A DNA stretch of 5,856 nt. It comes from Thermoplasmata archaeon. Lineage in GTDB: Archaea > Thermoplasmatota > Thermoplasmata > Thermoplasmatales > GCA-001856825. The position numbers and the translations under genes were made by a program. Shown one piece after another: positions 1-5,548 of the stretch. Each line of letters starts with the position of its first letter. The stretch's first letter is position 1. The notes beneath the pieces were generated by a model. The model saw nothing but the letters and a program-made list of their open reading frames with translations, did no database searches and had not been told where the DNA came from. Location of the stretch: contig JAKBNO010000063.1 of NCBI GenBank assembly GCA_021831005.1, positions 1-5,856 on the forward strand, read 5' to 3'.

Positions 1-1268
1 CCTATATTGTTGAATGTGGTTCTCATACCGCTTCCGGCCCCCCTGCTTTCTTCCGGCAGAGAGTTCATGACTGCTGTAGTATTCGGGGCAGCGAATAGCC
101 CACTTCCAATCCCATTCATCAAAAGAATTCCCTCAAACTGCCACAAACTGAAGTTGTACGGGAGAAGGGTCAAGAGATACAACGAAATGGCTGTAATAAT
201 CATACCTGTGGTGGCAAAGACTCGAGCTCCATATTTGTCCGTGAGAATTCCCCCGACAGGTCCAAGGACTATGAAACCAACCATCATCGGGAGCATGTAG
301 ATTCCAGCCCAGAATGGAGTGGATGAGTATGTAAAACCGTGAAGTGGAAGATAAATTCCTTGGAGCCAAATAATCACAAGAAACATGATAGCTCCCCTTC
401 CTAGAGATGAAACGAAATTTGCAAAATTTCCGTAATTGAATGCGCGAATCTTGAATAAACGCAGATCGAATAGCGGCTGCTTGACTTTTAATTCTAGAAA
501 AACGAAGGCAACAAGCAGAATGACTCCCACAACAAACGATGCGAGTACCCAGGGGCTTCCCCAGCCCATTGATGAATTTCCATAGGGAACAAGTGCATAT
601 GTGAAGCCAAGGCTAATAAGTACTAGTCCACCGCCAAGGGCAATGTTACCTGTGATGTCCATTGGAACTTTCACTTTCTTCGAGATCGCTTTGAGTTTGA
701 ACACTGACCATAACGAACCTGCTACTGCAAATGGAATGTTGACAATGAAAACCAAATGCCAGTTGCTTGAAGCTAGCAGCCCTCCAGCTATAAGACCAAT
801 CAGTGAACCAGCAATGAATGATATTTGGTTTATTCCCAGAGCGCGGCCCCTTTCGTTCGGACCAAACGAATCGGTGATGAGCGCAGTACTGTTGACCATG
901 AGTAATCCGCCGCCAACACCCTGCACCATTCTGAAACCGATCAACATCTTTGCACCGTTGTTGCCAGATCCATCCGGGATTATTGATAGCAGGATAGATC
1001 CAAAGGTAAAGATCACAAAGCCTAGAGTGTACAACCTTGTTCTACCGTATAGGTCAGAAAGCCTCCCGAATGTCACGAGCAAGGTCGCAAGAACGATGCT
1101 ATACCCCATCATCACCCAGAGCAGCATTATAAACTCCCCGGGTGCGGTAGGATCTATATTCAGACCCCTGAAAATTGTGGGCAGGGAAATAAGAACGATA
1201 GTCATGTTTATGGCTCCCATCAAGCCACCTAGGGTTGTGTTAACCAAAACTGTCCATTTGTATTCCAT
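1..1268 (-). CDS. MFS transporter, DHA2 (EmrB/QacA-like) family, 3' end outside window
   Basis: An inner-membrane secondary transporter, by family probably a proton-coupled exporter of drugs or metabolites; the substrate cannot be read from sequence. The visible 422 codons start at ATG 1268 and are still open at the window edge. DHA2 proteins usually have about 450-520 residues, so the C-terminus is missing. Hydrophobic helices alternate with short loops throughout. MFS motif A, GRLSDLYGRTRLY, lies at residues 68-80 between helices 2 and 3. A motif C-like stretch, AGSLIGLIAGG, is near residues 153-163, followed by the DHA2-typical NWHLVFIVNIPFA. A second motif A-like loop, GGILTDKYGAR, is near 339-349, and PNTTAVMNSLPAESRGAGSG near 395-414 is also characteristic. 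The usual helix 1 aspartate (D-x-T-I-V) is Asn here, and the motif C proline is Leu. The gene diverges from the CinA-like gene. GGAG lies very close to the ATG. Family assignment is confident, transport role inferred. Confidence 0.93.
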   Translation of the reverse strand, partial: MEYKWTVLVNTTLGGLMGAINMTIVLISLPTIFRGLNIDPTAPGEFIMLLWVMMGYSIVLATLLVTFGRLSDLYGRTRLYTLGFVIFTFGSILLSIIPDGSGNNGAKMLIGFRMVQGVGGGLLMVNSTALITDSFGPNERGRALGINQISFIAGSLIGLIAGGLLASSNWHLVFIVNIPFAVAGSLWSVFKLKAISKKVKVPMDITGNIALGGGLVLISLGFTYALVPYGNSSMGWGSPWVLASFVVGVILLVAFVFLELKVKQPLFDLRLFKIRAFNYGNFANFVSSLGRGAIMFLVIIWLQGIYLPLHGFTYSSTPFWAGIYMLPMMVGFIVLGPVGGILTDKYGARVFATTGMIITAISLYLLTLLPYNFSLWQFEGILLMNGIGSGLFAAPNTTAVMNSLPEESRGAGSGMRTTFNNI

Positions 1269-1287
1269 CTCTCCGAGAATTATTTTA

Positions 1288-1296
1288 GTTATAAAA
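1288..1296 (-). promoter_or_regulatory. TATA-like box of the MFS gene
   Basis: On the minus strand this reads TTTATAAC-like DNA in an AT-rich stretch, 20-28 bp upstream of the ATG at 1268. That spacing would give a leaderless or very short leader transcript. A second candidate, TAAATACTTTT, lies further upstream near 1306-1317. It would allow a leader of about 15-20 nt containing the GGAG close to the start. The sequence alone does not decide between them. Confidence 0.45.
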
Positions 1297-1422
1297 CTTT
1301 TACTTCAAAAGTATTTAGGCATGCCAAAATGGACGTATTGGAAAACGAGCTGTGGACTGGAAGGGAACCCAATAAGCAAAATTAGCAATATTCGTGCTTC
1401 CGTGCAGTTTCGAAATACAGAA

Positions 1423-1432
1423 ATCAATATCT
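1423..1432 (+). promoter_or_regulatory. TATA-like box of the CinA-like gene
   Basis: ATCAATATCT is centred about 27 bp upstream of the ATG at 1455 and no Shine-Dalgarno sequence precedes that ATG. The arrangement fits a leaderless archaeal transcript that begins at or next to the start codon. The 186-bp divergent spacer (1269-1454) therefore carries promoters for both flanking genes. I see no gene inside it. Confidence 0.45.
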
Positions 1433-1442
1433 TTCTGCTAAC

Positions 1443-1454
1443 TATATCGATATA
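1443..1454. repeat. 12-bp perfect palindrome abutting the CinA-like start codon
   Basis: TATATCGATATA is perfectly self-complementary and ends at the base before ATG 1455. In a leaderless gene this is the core promoter/start-site region, so a dimeric repressor bound here could block initiation. It may equally be chance in AT-rich DNA. Confidence 0.4.
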
Positions 1455-2222
1455 ATGAGGGCGTGTATCCTTACTATTGGAAACGAGATTCTGAAAGGAA
1501 AAACTGTAAACACGAATGCGGCTGAAATAGGCCGATTGCTCTACTTTTCGGGTTATGAGGTCTACAGAGTTTTGACGGTCCCGGACGTGAAAGAAGAAAT
1601 TGGAGAAGGGTTCAGATCCCTGATAGGGAAGTGCGGTGTCATTGTTTCTTCGGGTGGACTCGGGCCCACATTTGACGATATGACAGTTTCATCGTTTGCT
1701 GAAGAGTTCAAAATTCCTTTGGTCTTGGATGAAGGAGTATACAATATCATAAAGAGCAGAGCTGAGAGTAGGGGCCATGAAATGTCCAAAGAAAGGGAAA
1801 AAATGGCTTTGATACCCAAAGGCTCGAGGATAGTTAAAAATGAGGTAGGTTCTGCACCGGGCATCTTCCATGTTGTTGGAAATACTAAAATATACATTCT
1901 GCCAGGTGTGCCAGCGGAAATGCGGTCGATGCTAAAACTCATAGTGGAAGAAATCAAATTGGAAGACAGTTTTCATTTTGAGGAGTCCATTTTATTAAAG
2001 GGGGTATTTGAGGCAACTCTAGCCCCTTACGTCACAGCTATTATGAACAAGTACGATGGGAGAGTATACATCAAATCACATCCATTGTTGTGCGAAAAAG
2101 GGGAATCTTGCCTTGAGGTCGAGGTATCAGCCAAATCCGTACAACTTGAGAAATCAAGGAAGCTCGTCAAAGAAGTAATAATGGAGATCAAGACAGCTGC
2201 ACTGAAGATTGGTCAAGGCTAA
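1455..2222 (+). CDS. CinA-like MoCF-fold protein (COG1058, archaeal single-domain type)
   Basis: 255 residues, a usual length for archaeal stand-alone members of the CinA N-terminal (MoaB/MogA-like) family. Visible family motifs are IGNEILKGKTVNTNA (residues 8-22), GGLGPTFDDMT (about 67-77), NEVGSAPGIFH (about 129-139) and LPGVPAEMRSM (about 149-159). The first three form the nucleotide/pterin-binding face of the fold. In bacteria the domain is fused to a C-terminal NMN deamidase (PncC) and has been linked to ADP-ribose pyrophosphatase activity and pyridine nucleotide recycling. Here the PncC part is absent and the protein ends in a small alpha/beta extension. Molybdopterin binding is often annotated from fold alone and is not shown. 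ATG 1455 is chosen because the conserved strand begins at residue 3 and a TATA-like box sits 27 bp upstream. The gene is monocistronic here: it diverges from the MFS gene and converges on the 144-residue ORF. Confidence 0.92.
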   Translation: MRACILTIGNEILKGKTVNTNAAEIGRLLYFSGYEVYRVLTVPDVKEEIGEGFRSLIGKCGVIVSSGGLGPTFDDMTVSSFAEEFKIPLVLDEGVYNIIKSRAESRGHEMSKEREKMALIPKGSRIVKNEVGSAPGIFHVVGNTKIYILPGVPAEMRSMLKLIVEEIKLEDSFHFEESILLKGVFEATLAPYVTAIMNKYDGRVYIKSHPLLCEKGESCLEVEVSAKSVQLEKSRKLVKEVIMEIKTAALKIGQG

Positions 2223-2239
2223 CCGATATTGACCACGAT

Positions 2240-2263
2240 TTAAGCTACTGAAAGTCAGCTTAA
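2240..2263. repeat. Inverted repeat just after the CinA-like gene
   Basis: Arms TTAAGCT (2240-2246) and AGCTTAA (2257-2263) are perfect complements. The loop can pair further (ACT with AGT, with one bulged C). It lies 17 nt after the stop at 2222, in the 156-bp spacer between two converging genes. No T-run follows on the plus strand, so it may be a 3' end stabilising hairpin rather than a classical archaeal terminator. I see no gene in 2223-2378. Confidence 0.4.
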
Positions 2264-2378
2264 CTCACAGATTTGAATCCAAATAAATGATTGATCCACC
2301 TTGGACTGCATTTAGTTAGAGAAAAGCCGATTGAATACATTGCATAAGGACAGAAAATACAGTTATATTGAGTTAAAT

Positions 2379-2813
2379 CTAAGCTGTACTGGAAAAATCA
2401 AAGCCGCCAAATACAGTTTCTTTCTCATCTCGCTTCAGGATGAAAATCGCCTTATTTAACAGTACCAGTTTTCTGTCAGTTTTCTCGCAGTCAAGAGCCT
2501 CTGTAGAACGGACTGAGGACCTTTTCAGAACCAAGGATTTCTTCCTTTCTAGCTCTTTGATCAAGACAGACTTGTTCTTTTCTTTAGCGGTCTCGAAGTC
2601 CTCTCCAGCAGCTATTTTCTTTATGTACAGTAAATAAATGAGGTTTGAAAAGAACACGTTATTTGCAACTTCCAGATAGCCTTCTATTCTCTGACCGAAC
2701 TCGATGCTGTGTAGCGAAACCATGAGTTTAGTGTCATCTTCATATCTTTCATTGTTGTCTCCAAATACTCTCAACAATCTACGATTTGCATACACTACTT
2801 CGTCAATTGCCAA
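2379..2813 (-). CDS. Hypothetical protein, 144 aa, helical and Lys/Glu-rich, TTG start
   Basis: I do not recognise a family. The product is soluble and mostly helical by composition. A hydrophobic/aromatic stretch, VFFSNLIYLLYIKK, lies at about residues 53-66. A highly charged segment from about 71 to 130 (AKEKNKS, KELERKKS, KTDRKLVLLNK) could form a coiled coil or helical hairpin. There is one cysteine (C109) and no zinc or nucleotide-binding motif. The start is TTG 2813, supported by an unusually strong GGAGG at 2823-2827 with a 9-nt spacer. An in-frame TGA lies a short way upstream and there is no in-frame ATG before it. The start overlaps the 3' end of the preceding leftward frame by 11 nt, so the two could be translationally coupled. 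Alternatively both are pieces of one frameshifted gene. It converges on the CinA-like gene. Coding status is likely, function unknown. Confidence 0.6.
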   Translation of the reverse strand: MAIDEVVYANRRLLRVFGDNNERYEDDTKLMVSLHSIEFGQRIEGYLEVANNVFFSNLIYLLYIKKIAAGEDFETAKEKNKSVLIKELERKKSLVLKRSSVRSTEALDCEKTDRKLVLLNKAIFILKRDEKETVFGGFDFSSTA

Positions 2814-3231
2814 GTTCTCTTTCCTCCTTTGTATTCCACAACTTCAGGTGCCTTGATCTAACTTCTCCAGTTTTGAAATTTTGGTATATCAAATTGCTTC
2901 TTTCTACACCCTTCATGCGCTTTTCGATATACGGTTTTGATTTTATTCTCGTTTTATCCGCTAAACCGGTAGGGTGCAACATTTCCCAAGCTACCCTTAA
3001 GCCTAAGACCATGGTCCAACTTGGTTTCTTGAGACTGTTGCTACTGGGCCACAAGCTATGGGTAGGCATTCCATCGTGGGAGGGGGATAAGTTCCCGCGA
3101 CAGATGCCTTTCCCAAGCCCTAGATCCTCTCCTACCGCTAATGCAGCTATATTACCATTCTTTGATACCTCGTACTCTTGCTGCGCGGTCCCTCGTAGTC
3201 CAGCTATCGTGCCTGAGGGGTCAAACTCCAT
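2803..3231 (-). CDS. Doubtful 142-aa ORF, possible chimera with an IS605 tnpB tail
   Basis: Not recognised as an intact family. The frame has two parts of different character. The last 50 residues, from about KTRIKSKPYIEKRMKG onward, are basic, use AT-rich codons with AGA/AAA, and look like normal protein leading into the coupled downstream gene. The first 90 residues are Gly/Ser/Pro-rich and lie on GC-richer DNA with several strong hairpins. Phrases such as TIAGLRGTAQ and MPTHSLWPSSNSLKKP recall the variable tails of IS200/IS605 TnpB proteins, where the 3' coding end overlaps the guide RNA. This is a memory-based resemblance, not an alignment. No TnpB zinc ribbon or catalytic residue is present. 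ATG 3231 is the first start after TGA and TAA stops; ATG 3012 would give a 69-residue product. There is no clear SD for either. Confidence 0.35.
   Translation of the reverse strand: MEFDPSGTIAGLRGTAQQEYEVSKNGNIAALAVGEDLGLGKGICRGNLSPSHDGMPTHSLWPSSNSLKKPSWTMVLGLRVAWEMLHPTGLADKTRIKSKPYIEKRMKGVERSNLIYQNFKTGEVRSRHLKLWNTKEERELGN
2823..2829 (-). promoter_or_regulatory. Strong Shine-Dalgarno sequence that decides the TTG start at 2813
   Basis: The minus strand reads AAGGAGG, ending 9 nt before TTG 2813. It is the best SD match in the window and lies inside the upstream frame. That fits reinitiation or coupling and supports the non-ATG start. Confidence 0.6.
3060..3114. other. Long GC-rich hairpin, candidate structured RNA
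   Basis: Outer arms GGGTAGGCAT (3060-3069) and ATGCCTTTCCC (3104-3114) pair as AGGCAT plus GGG with one mismatched or bulged position. An inner stem, GTGGGA (3076-3081) with TCCCGC (3093-3098), pairs with one G-U. Further pairings flank it: a 10-bp palindrome, GACCATGGTC, at 3007-3016, and GGTAG (2968-2972) with CTACC (2991-2995). On the minus strand this could be part of a guide RNA or right end of an IS605-type element. I could not match it to RNase P RNA, SRP RNA or a known riboswitch. Confidence 0.35.
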
Positions 3232-3271
3232 TTCTTATCAATATTCGTGGGGGGTAATTCAACATTATTAG

Positions 3272-3295
3272 AGAGTTCGAAAACTTTCGAACTCT
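3272..3295. repeat. Perfect 11-bp inverted repeat, candidate operator
   Basis: Arms AGAGTTCGAAA (3272-3282) and TTTCGAACTCT (3285-3295) are exact complements separated by AC. The two-fold symmetry and short spacer suit a dimeric DNA-binding protein. The site lies about 50 bp upstream of the microprotein ATG at 3346, just upstream of its probable core promoter. No T-run follows, which argues against a terminator. The winged-helix regulators encoded just downstream are obvious candidate binders, but that is inference. Confidence 0.5.
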
Positions 3296-3305
3296 GTAGA
3301 AGTGT

Positions 3306-3316
3306 CGAAATAGGTA
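3306..3316 (+). promoter_or_regulatory. Possible TATA-like element of the microprotein gene
   Basis: GAAATAGGTAA lies about 35 bp before ATG 3346. Transcription would start near 3337 and give a leader of roughly 10 nt or slightly more, just covering part of the AGGGGGA. The match to an archaeal TATA box is weak. CATATA at 3328-3333 is a better TATA sequence but is too close to the ATG. Confidence 0.25.
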
Positions 3317-3332
3317 ATGAGAATTGACATAT

Positions 3333-3339
3333 AGGGGGA
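3333..3339 (+). promoter_or_regulatory. SD-like site of the microprotein
   Basis: AGGGGGA lies 6 nt before ATG 3346. Neighbouring plus-strand genes appear leaderless, so a site here is notable and supports translation of the 31-codon frame. The match to the archaeal anti-SD core is partial (G-rich rather than GGAGG). Confidence 0.4.
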
Positions 3340-3345
3340 ATAAAA

Positions 3346-3441
3346 ATGTTTGAACTGATATCTTTGGTGATTGCCTTTGGAAGCGTTGCTTACTTTGCAA
3401 TTGCCCATGCTTTTAGCGGTGTAAGCGTAGGCGGCGGATAG
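3346..3441 (+). CDS. 31-aa single-helix membrane microprotein
   Basis: The product begins MFELISLVIAFGSVAYFAIA and ends in a Gly/Ser-rich tail, SGVSVGGG. Residues about 4-24 form one hydrophobic helix with a single acidic residue before it, so a small single-pass membrane protein is expected. An SD-like AGGGGGA (3333-3339) precedes the ATG by 6 nt. A T-rich terminator follows the TAG within about 30 nt, and a perfect palindrome lies upstream, so this looks like a free-standing short transcription unit. Possible roles are a small accessory subunit of a membrane complex or a membrane-targeted regulator or toxin; nothing in the sequence chooses between them. I do not recognise the family. The frame is short enough that chance is possible, but start signal, hydrophobic pattern and terminator agree. 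Confidence 0.5.
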   Translation: MFELISLVIAFGSVAYFAIAHAFSGVSVGGG

Positions 3442-3461
3442 ACTAATCATTCTTTCTAACT

Positions 3462-3484
3462 ATCCTCCATTTTTTCTAATTTTT
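3462..3484 (+). terminator. T-rich archaeal-type terminator after the microprotein
   Basis: Two T-runs, T6 at 3470-3475 and T5 at 3480-3484, occur in pyrimidine-rich DNA about 30 nt after the stop at 3441. No hairpin is needed for archaeal intrinsic termination. The second T-run merges into the TATA box of the next gene, so the two transcription units abut. Confidence 0.5.
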
Positions 3485-3490
3485 ATACTA
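3481..3490 (+). promoter_or_regulatory. TATA box of the first regulator gene
   Basis: TTTTATACTA is centred 23-25 bp upstream of ATG 3508. It is the clearest TATA box for a protein gene in the window. It predicts a start at or beside the ATG, with no leader. Confidence 0.6.
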
Positions 3491-3507
3491 TATGTTAATA
3501 TCGGTTG

Positions 3508-4476
3508 ATGGCGCGTTCTTTTGAAGATGAAGTTTGTCCCATATGCGGTCTCAAAGCGAGGGTAACTCATTCCTGGGCCACCAATCGAAAAGGAAATCGT
3601 TATGAATATTTAGTATACCATCACGATGGAAAAGCACACTATATAAATCAAAACTTAGCCGGTTCTAGGATGATAAAAAAGGGAGAACTTGAAGATGCGT
3701 TAATCGGTCTACTAAACTCGCAGACCTTCAATTCCGGAGACTTCCAAATAAGTAACGTCAAAAAATATCTGACCCAAAAATATTCAAACATAGGATTCAC
3801 TTCAATACAGTATGCGCTAGACAAATTGGAAGAAGCAGGAATAGTAGAGAAGCAAAAGAGGGGAAGGAGTCTCTTTTACATCAATACAATGAATAAAGAA
3901 AGACTCAGTTTTGTAATAGACTCGGTCGAATTTTTCCTAAGTGATGAACTGAACGATGCAATGTTTAGAAAGCACTTGATTTTATATGAAATTAGGAACG
4001 ATCATCCATGGTCAATTTCTTTCATGCCATTTAGAATTACTTCTGATGTTGGAGTAACCTTCGAAGAATTAAAATATAGGGCAGTTGAGACATCTGATTC
4101 GAAGGTCCTAAAAGTAACCCTTCTCGAGGATGCCCTCCTTGAGAAACGTGTACTTATAAAACTTCCAAATCCACTCTTCCCGGGCGACAAAAGGAAAATA
4201 AGAATTGAATTTAGTCTCCCAGAACCAAAACAGAACTTCGCAATTTGGTCTGCTACAAAAACAGAGAGGCTCAATTTTACCATTTCTGGTAGCAACCCAA
4301 TCAATTTGATTGCGTCCTTAACCTCTTCCTCCAGAAATGAAACCCAAGACCTTACGAACCGCTTGGCGGAGAGTGAATCCCCAAAATGGAAGTATATTCA
4401 CAGCATTTCATTAAGAGATGTAGAGGCATTTTCGGTTCTGCAGCTCAAGTGGACTCTCGATAAGTCAGTTGTCTGA
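3508..4476 (+). CDS. Zinc-site plus winged-HTH putative transcription regulator, paralogue 1
   Basis: 322 residues, probably a cytoplasmic DNA-binding regulator; no named family is recognised. Residues 10-44 form a putative zinc site, C10-x2-C13-x24-H38-x5-H44, in the context CPICG and HHDGKAH. Residues about 58-126 fit a winged helix-turn-helix: a helix (ELEDALIGLLN), FQISNVKKYL, the recognition helix around GFTSIQYALDKLEEAGIV (96-113) and a basic wing, KQKRGRSLFYI (115-125). The rest (about 130-322) is beta-rich with no membrane segment. It includes IKLPNPLFPGDKRKIRIEF (217-235) and a final strand, VLQLKW. This half may be a ligand-binding or oligomerisation domain. ATG 3508 is preferred to the adjacent in-frame TTG 3505 because of the TATA spacing and because it brings C10/C13/H38/H44 into register with the downstream paralogue. 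That gene starts 45 nt after this stop. The target is unknown; autoregulation or control of the upstream microprotein is speculation. Confidence 0.8.
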   Translation: MARSFEDEVCPICGLKARVTHSWATNRKGNRYEYLVYHHDGKAHYINQNLAGSRMIKKGELEDALIGLLNSQTFNSGDFQISNVKKYLTQKYSNIGFTSIQYALDKLEEAGIVEKQKRGRSLFYINTMNKERLSFVIDSVEFFLSDELNDAMFRKHLILYEIRNDHPWSISFMPFRITSDVGVTFEELKYRAVETSDSKVLKVTLLEDALLEKRVLIKLPNPLFPGDKRKIRIEFSLPEPKQNFAIWSATKTERLNFTISGSNPINLIASLTSSSRNETQDLTNRLAESESPKWKYIHSISLRDVEAFSVLQLKWTLDKSVV

Positions 4477-4490
4477 TTTGGAATAGAAAG

Positions 4491-4500
4491 TTGAATATCT
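4491..4500 (+). promoter_or_regulatory. TATA-like box of the second regulator gene
   Basis: TTGAATATCT is centred about 26 bp before ATG 4522 in the 45-bp gap after the first regulator. No SD precedes the ATG. The second gene can therefore be transcribed alone as a leaderless mRNA as well as by read-through. Confidence 0.45.
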
Positions 4501-4521
4501 GAAGAAATAATTGACGGTTAG

Positions 4522-5484
4522 ATGGGCCGAAAATCCATTCAAAGCGAGTGCCAAGTGTGCGGTGGGCAGGCGAGAAAGATAAATTATGTAACAAAGTCCA
4601 AGGGAAAAACTTACCATTATACTCGATTCATTCATCCAGACGGCACGTCGCACTTTTTTAGAAGAGATGTTGTCACTGGATCTGACAACCGACTTAATTC
4701 AATCTCAAACAATTCCATAGCGGACTCTCTTCAGGAGATTGTTTACAAGAGAATGAATGGGAAGGAATTTGGGTTCAAAGATATAAAGTCAATGCTCGAA
4801 AATGTCTATGGCAGACCGATAGGTCCCACTACAATCCACAGGAACATCAAGAAGCTATTGAAACTGGATCTCATCTACCGAAGGACAGAAGGAGGTTCAT
4901 ACTACTATAGCAGGAAAACAGAAGACCCATCCGCACAAGACATGAAGGTGAACACGATGTCCGTAGCTTTCGATTTCACTAAAGAGGTCCCTTCTGTTGC
5001 GGTATTCGCCCACGTTATAAATTCGGGGCTAAAAGTTGTAACTGGGATGCCGATGCCACTTCCAGTTGGAGTTGTTGATTCTCCGGATCAGATAAATTTG
5101 ATTGCCTTCGATGAGACTGGAAGTATTCCTCTTTCGAAGGAAAACATCGTCTACTCCTTTGCAGGACAGACAGGACTCACAATTACTTTGAATAAACCAC
5201 TGCATAAAATGGACGAAAAGAATCTCTTCTTGAATTACAGTTATAAATTTGATAAAGGGCCAATTAAGCTGCTCATTTCTTCTAATGTGGACTCCCTGAA
5301 GATATACTGTGTGGTTCAAAGAGGAACTGACGCTGAAGTCAAGAAAAGGATGATGGATGGATTTAAAGTCATTGATCCGATGATTGTTAAGAGGACAGGG
5401 TCCGAGTCAGGCATGGTCACAGTATCTGCAGTTTTTGAAAAAGTCTCAAGGGGAGACACAATTGTGATATCTGTCGGAAGGTAG
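4522..5484 (+). CDS. Zinc-site plus winged-HTH putative transcription regulator, paralogue 2
   Basis: 320 residues with the same layout as the upstream gene, so a tandem paralogue. The zinc-site residues C10, C13, H38 and H44 are at identical positions, in the contexts CQVCGGQAR and HPDGTSHFF. A winged helix-turn-helix covers about 66-131: IADSLQEIVYKRM, FKDIKSMLENVYG, the recognition helix around GPTTIHRNIKKLLKLDLI (101-118) and the wing YRRTEGGSYYYSRK. The C-terminal half (about 140-320) is beta-rich. Its ITLNKPLHKMDEKNLFLNYS (221-240) resembles IKLPNPLFPGDKRKIRIEF of the neighbour, and the last strand, GDTIVISV, matches VLQLKW in position. Overall identity looks low, so the duplication is old or the pair diverged fast, most of all in the C-terminal half and the wing. 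Different ligands or DNA sites are likely. No hydrophobic segment or enzyme motif is seen. Function as a regulator is inferred from the winged helix; family unnamed. Confidence 0.8.
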   Translation: MGRKSIQSECQVCGGQARKINYVTKSKGKTYHYTRFIHPDGTSHFFRRDVVTGSDNRLNSISNNSIADSLQEIVYKRMNGKEFGFKDIKSMLENVYGRPIGPTTIHRNIKKLLKLDLIYRRTEGGSYYYSRKTEDPSAQDMKVNTMSVAFDFTKEVPSVAVFAHVINSGLKVVTGMPMPLPVGVVDSPDQINLIAFDETGSIPLSKENIVYSFAGQTGLTITLNKPLHKMDEKNLFLNYSYKFDKGPIKLLISSNVDSLKIYCVVQRGTDAEVKKRMMDGFKVIDPMIVKRTGSESGMVTVSAVFEKVSRGDTIVISVGR

Positions 5485-5548
5485 TTGTGGAGAGACCTTG
5501 AATTCTGGGAGTTTTCTGGAACCTTCATTCGCAATGCTTTCCATTTAT

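Noticed and set aside
7..369. Short frames on both strands at the left end (97 and 78 codons)
   Set aside because: They overlap the MFS gene in other frames and have no family signal.
601..1455. 284-codon plus-strand frame
   Set aside because: It lies antisense to the MFS gene, whose minus-strand frame has clear family motifs. The plus-strand peptide is Pro/Ser/Ile-rich and shows no domain.
1562..1957. Minus-strand frames inside the CinA-like gene
   Set aside because: They are antisense to strongly conserved CinA motifs.
2960..3231. RNase P RNA or SRP RNA
   Set aside because: I looked on both strands for the conserved RNase P core (GAGGAAAGTCC-like) and the SRP helix 8 motif and found neither.
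2786..3271. 161-codon plus-strand frame
   Set aside because: The peptide is low-complexity (Ser/Pro/Leu), no SD or TATA box is placed correctly, and it is opposite the leftward pair. Coding on this strand is less likely.
3268..3450. 60-codon minus-strand frame
   Set aside because: It is antisense to the microprotein and the palindrome and has no start signals.
4002..4304. 100-codon minus-strand frame inside the first regulator
   Set aside because: It is antisense to the beta-rich half of the regulator, with no start signals and no recognisable domain.
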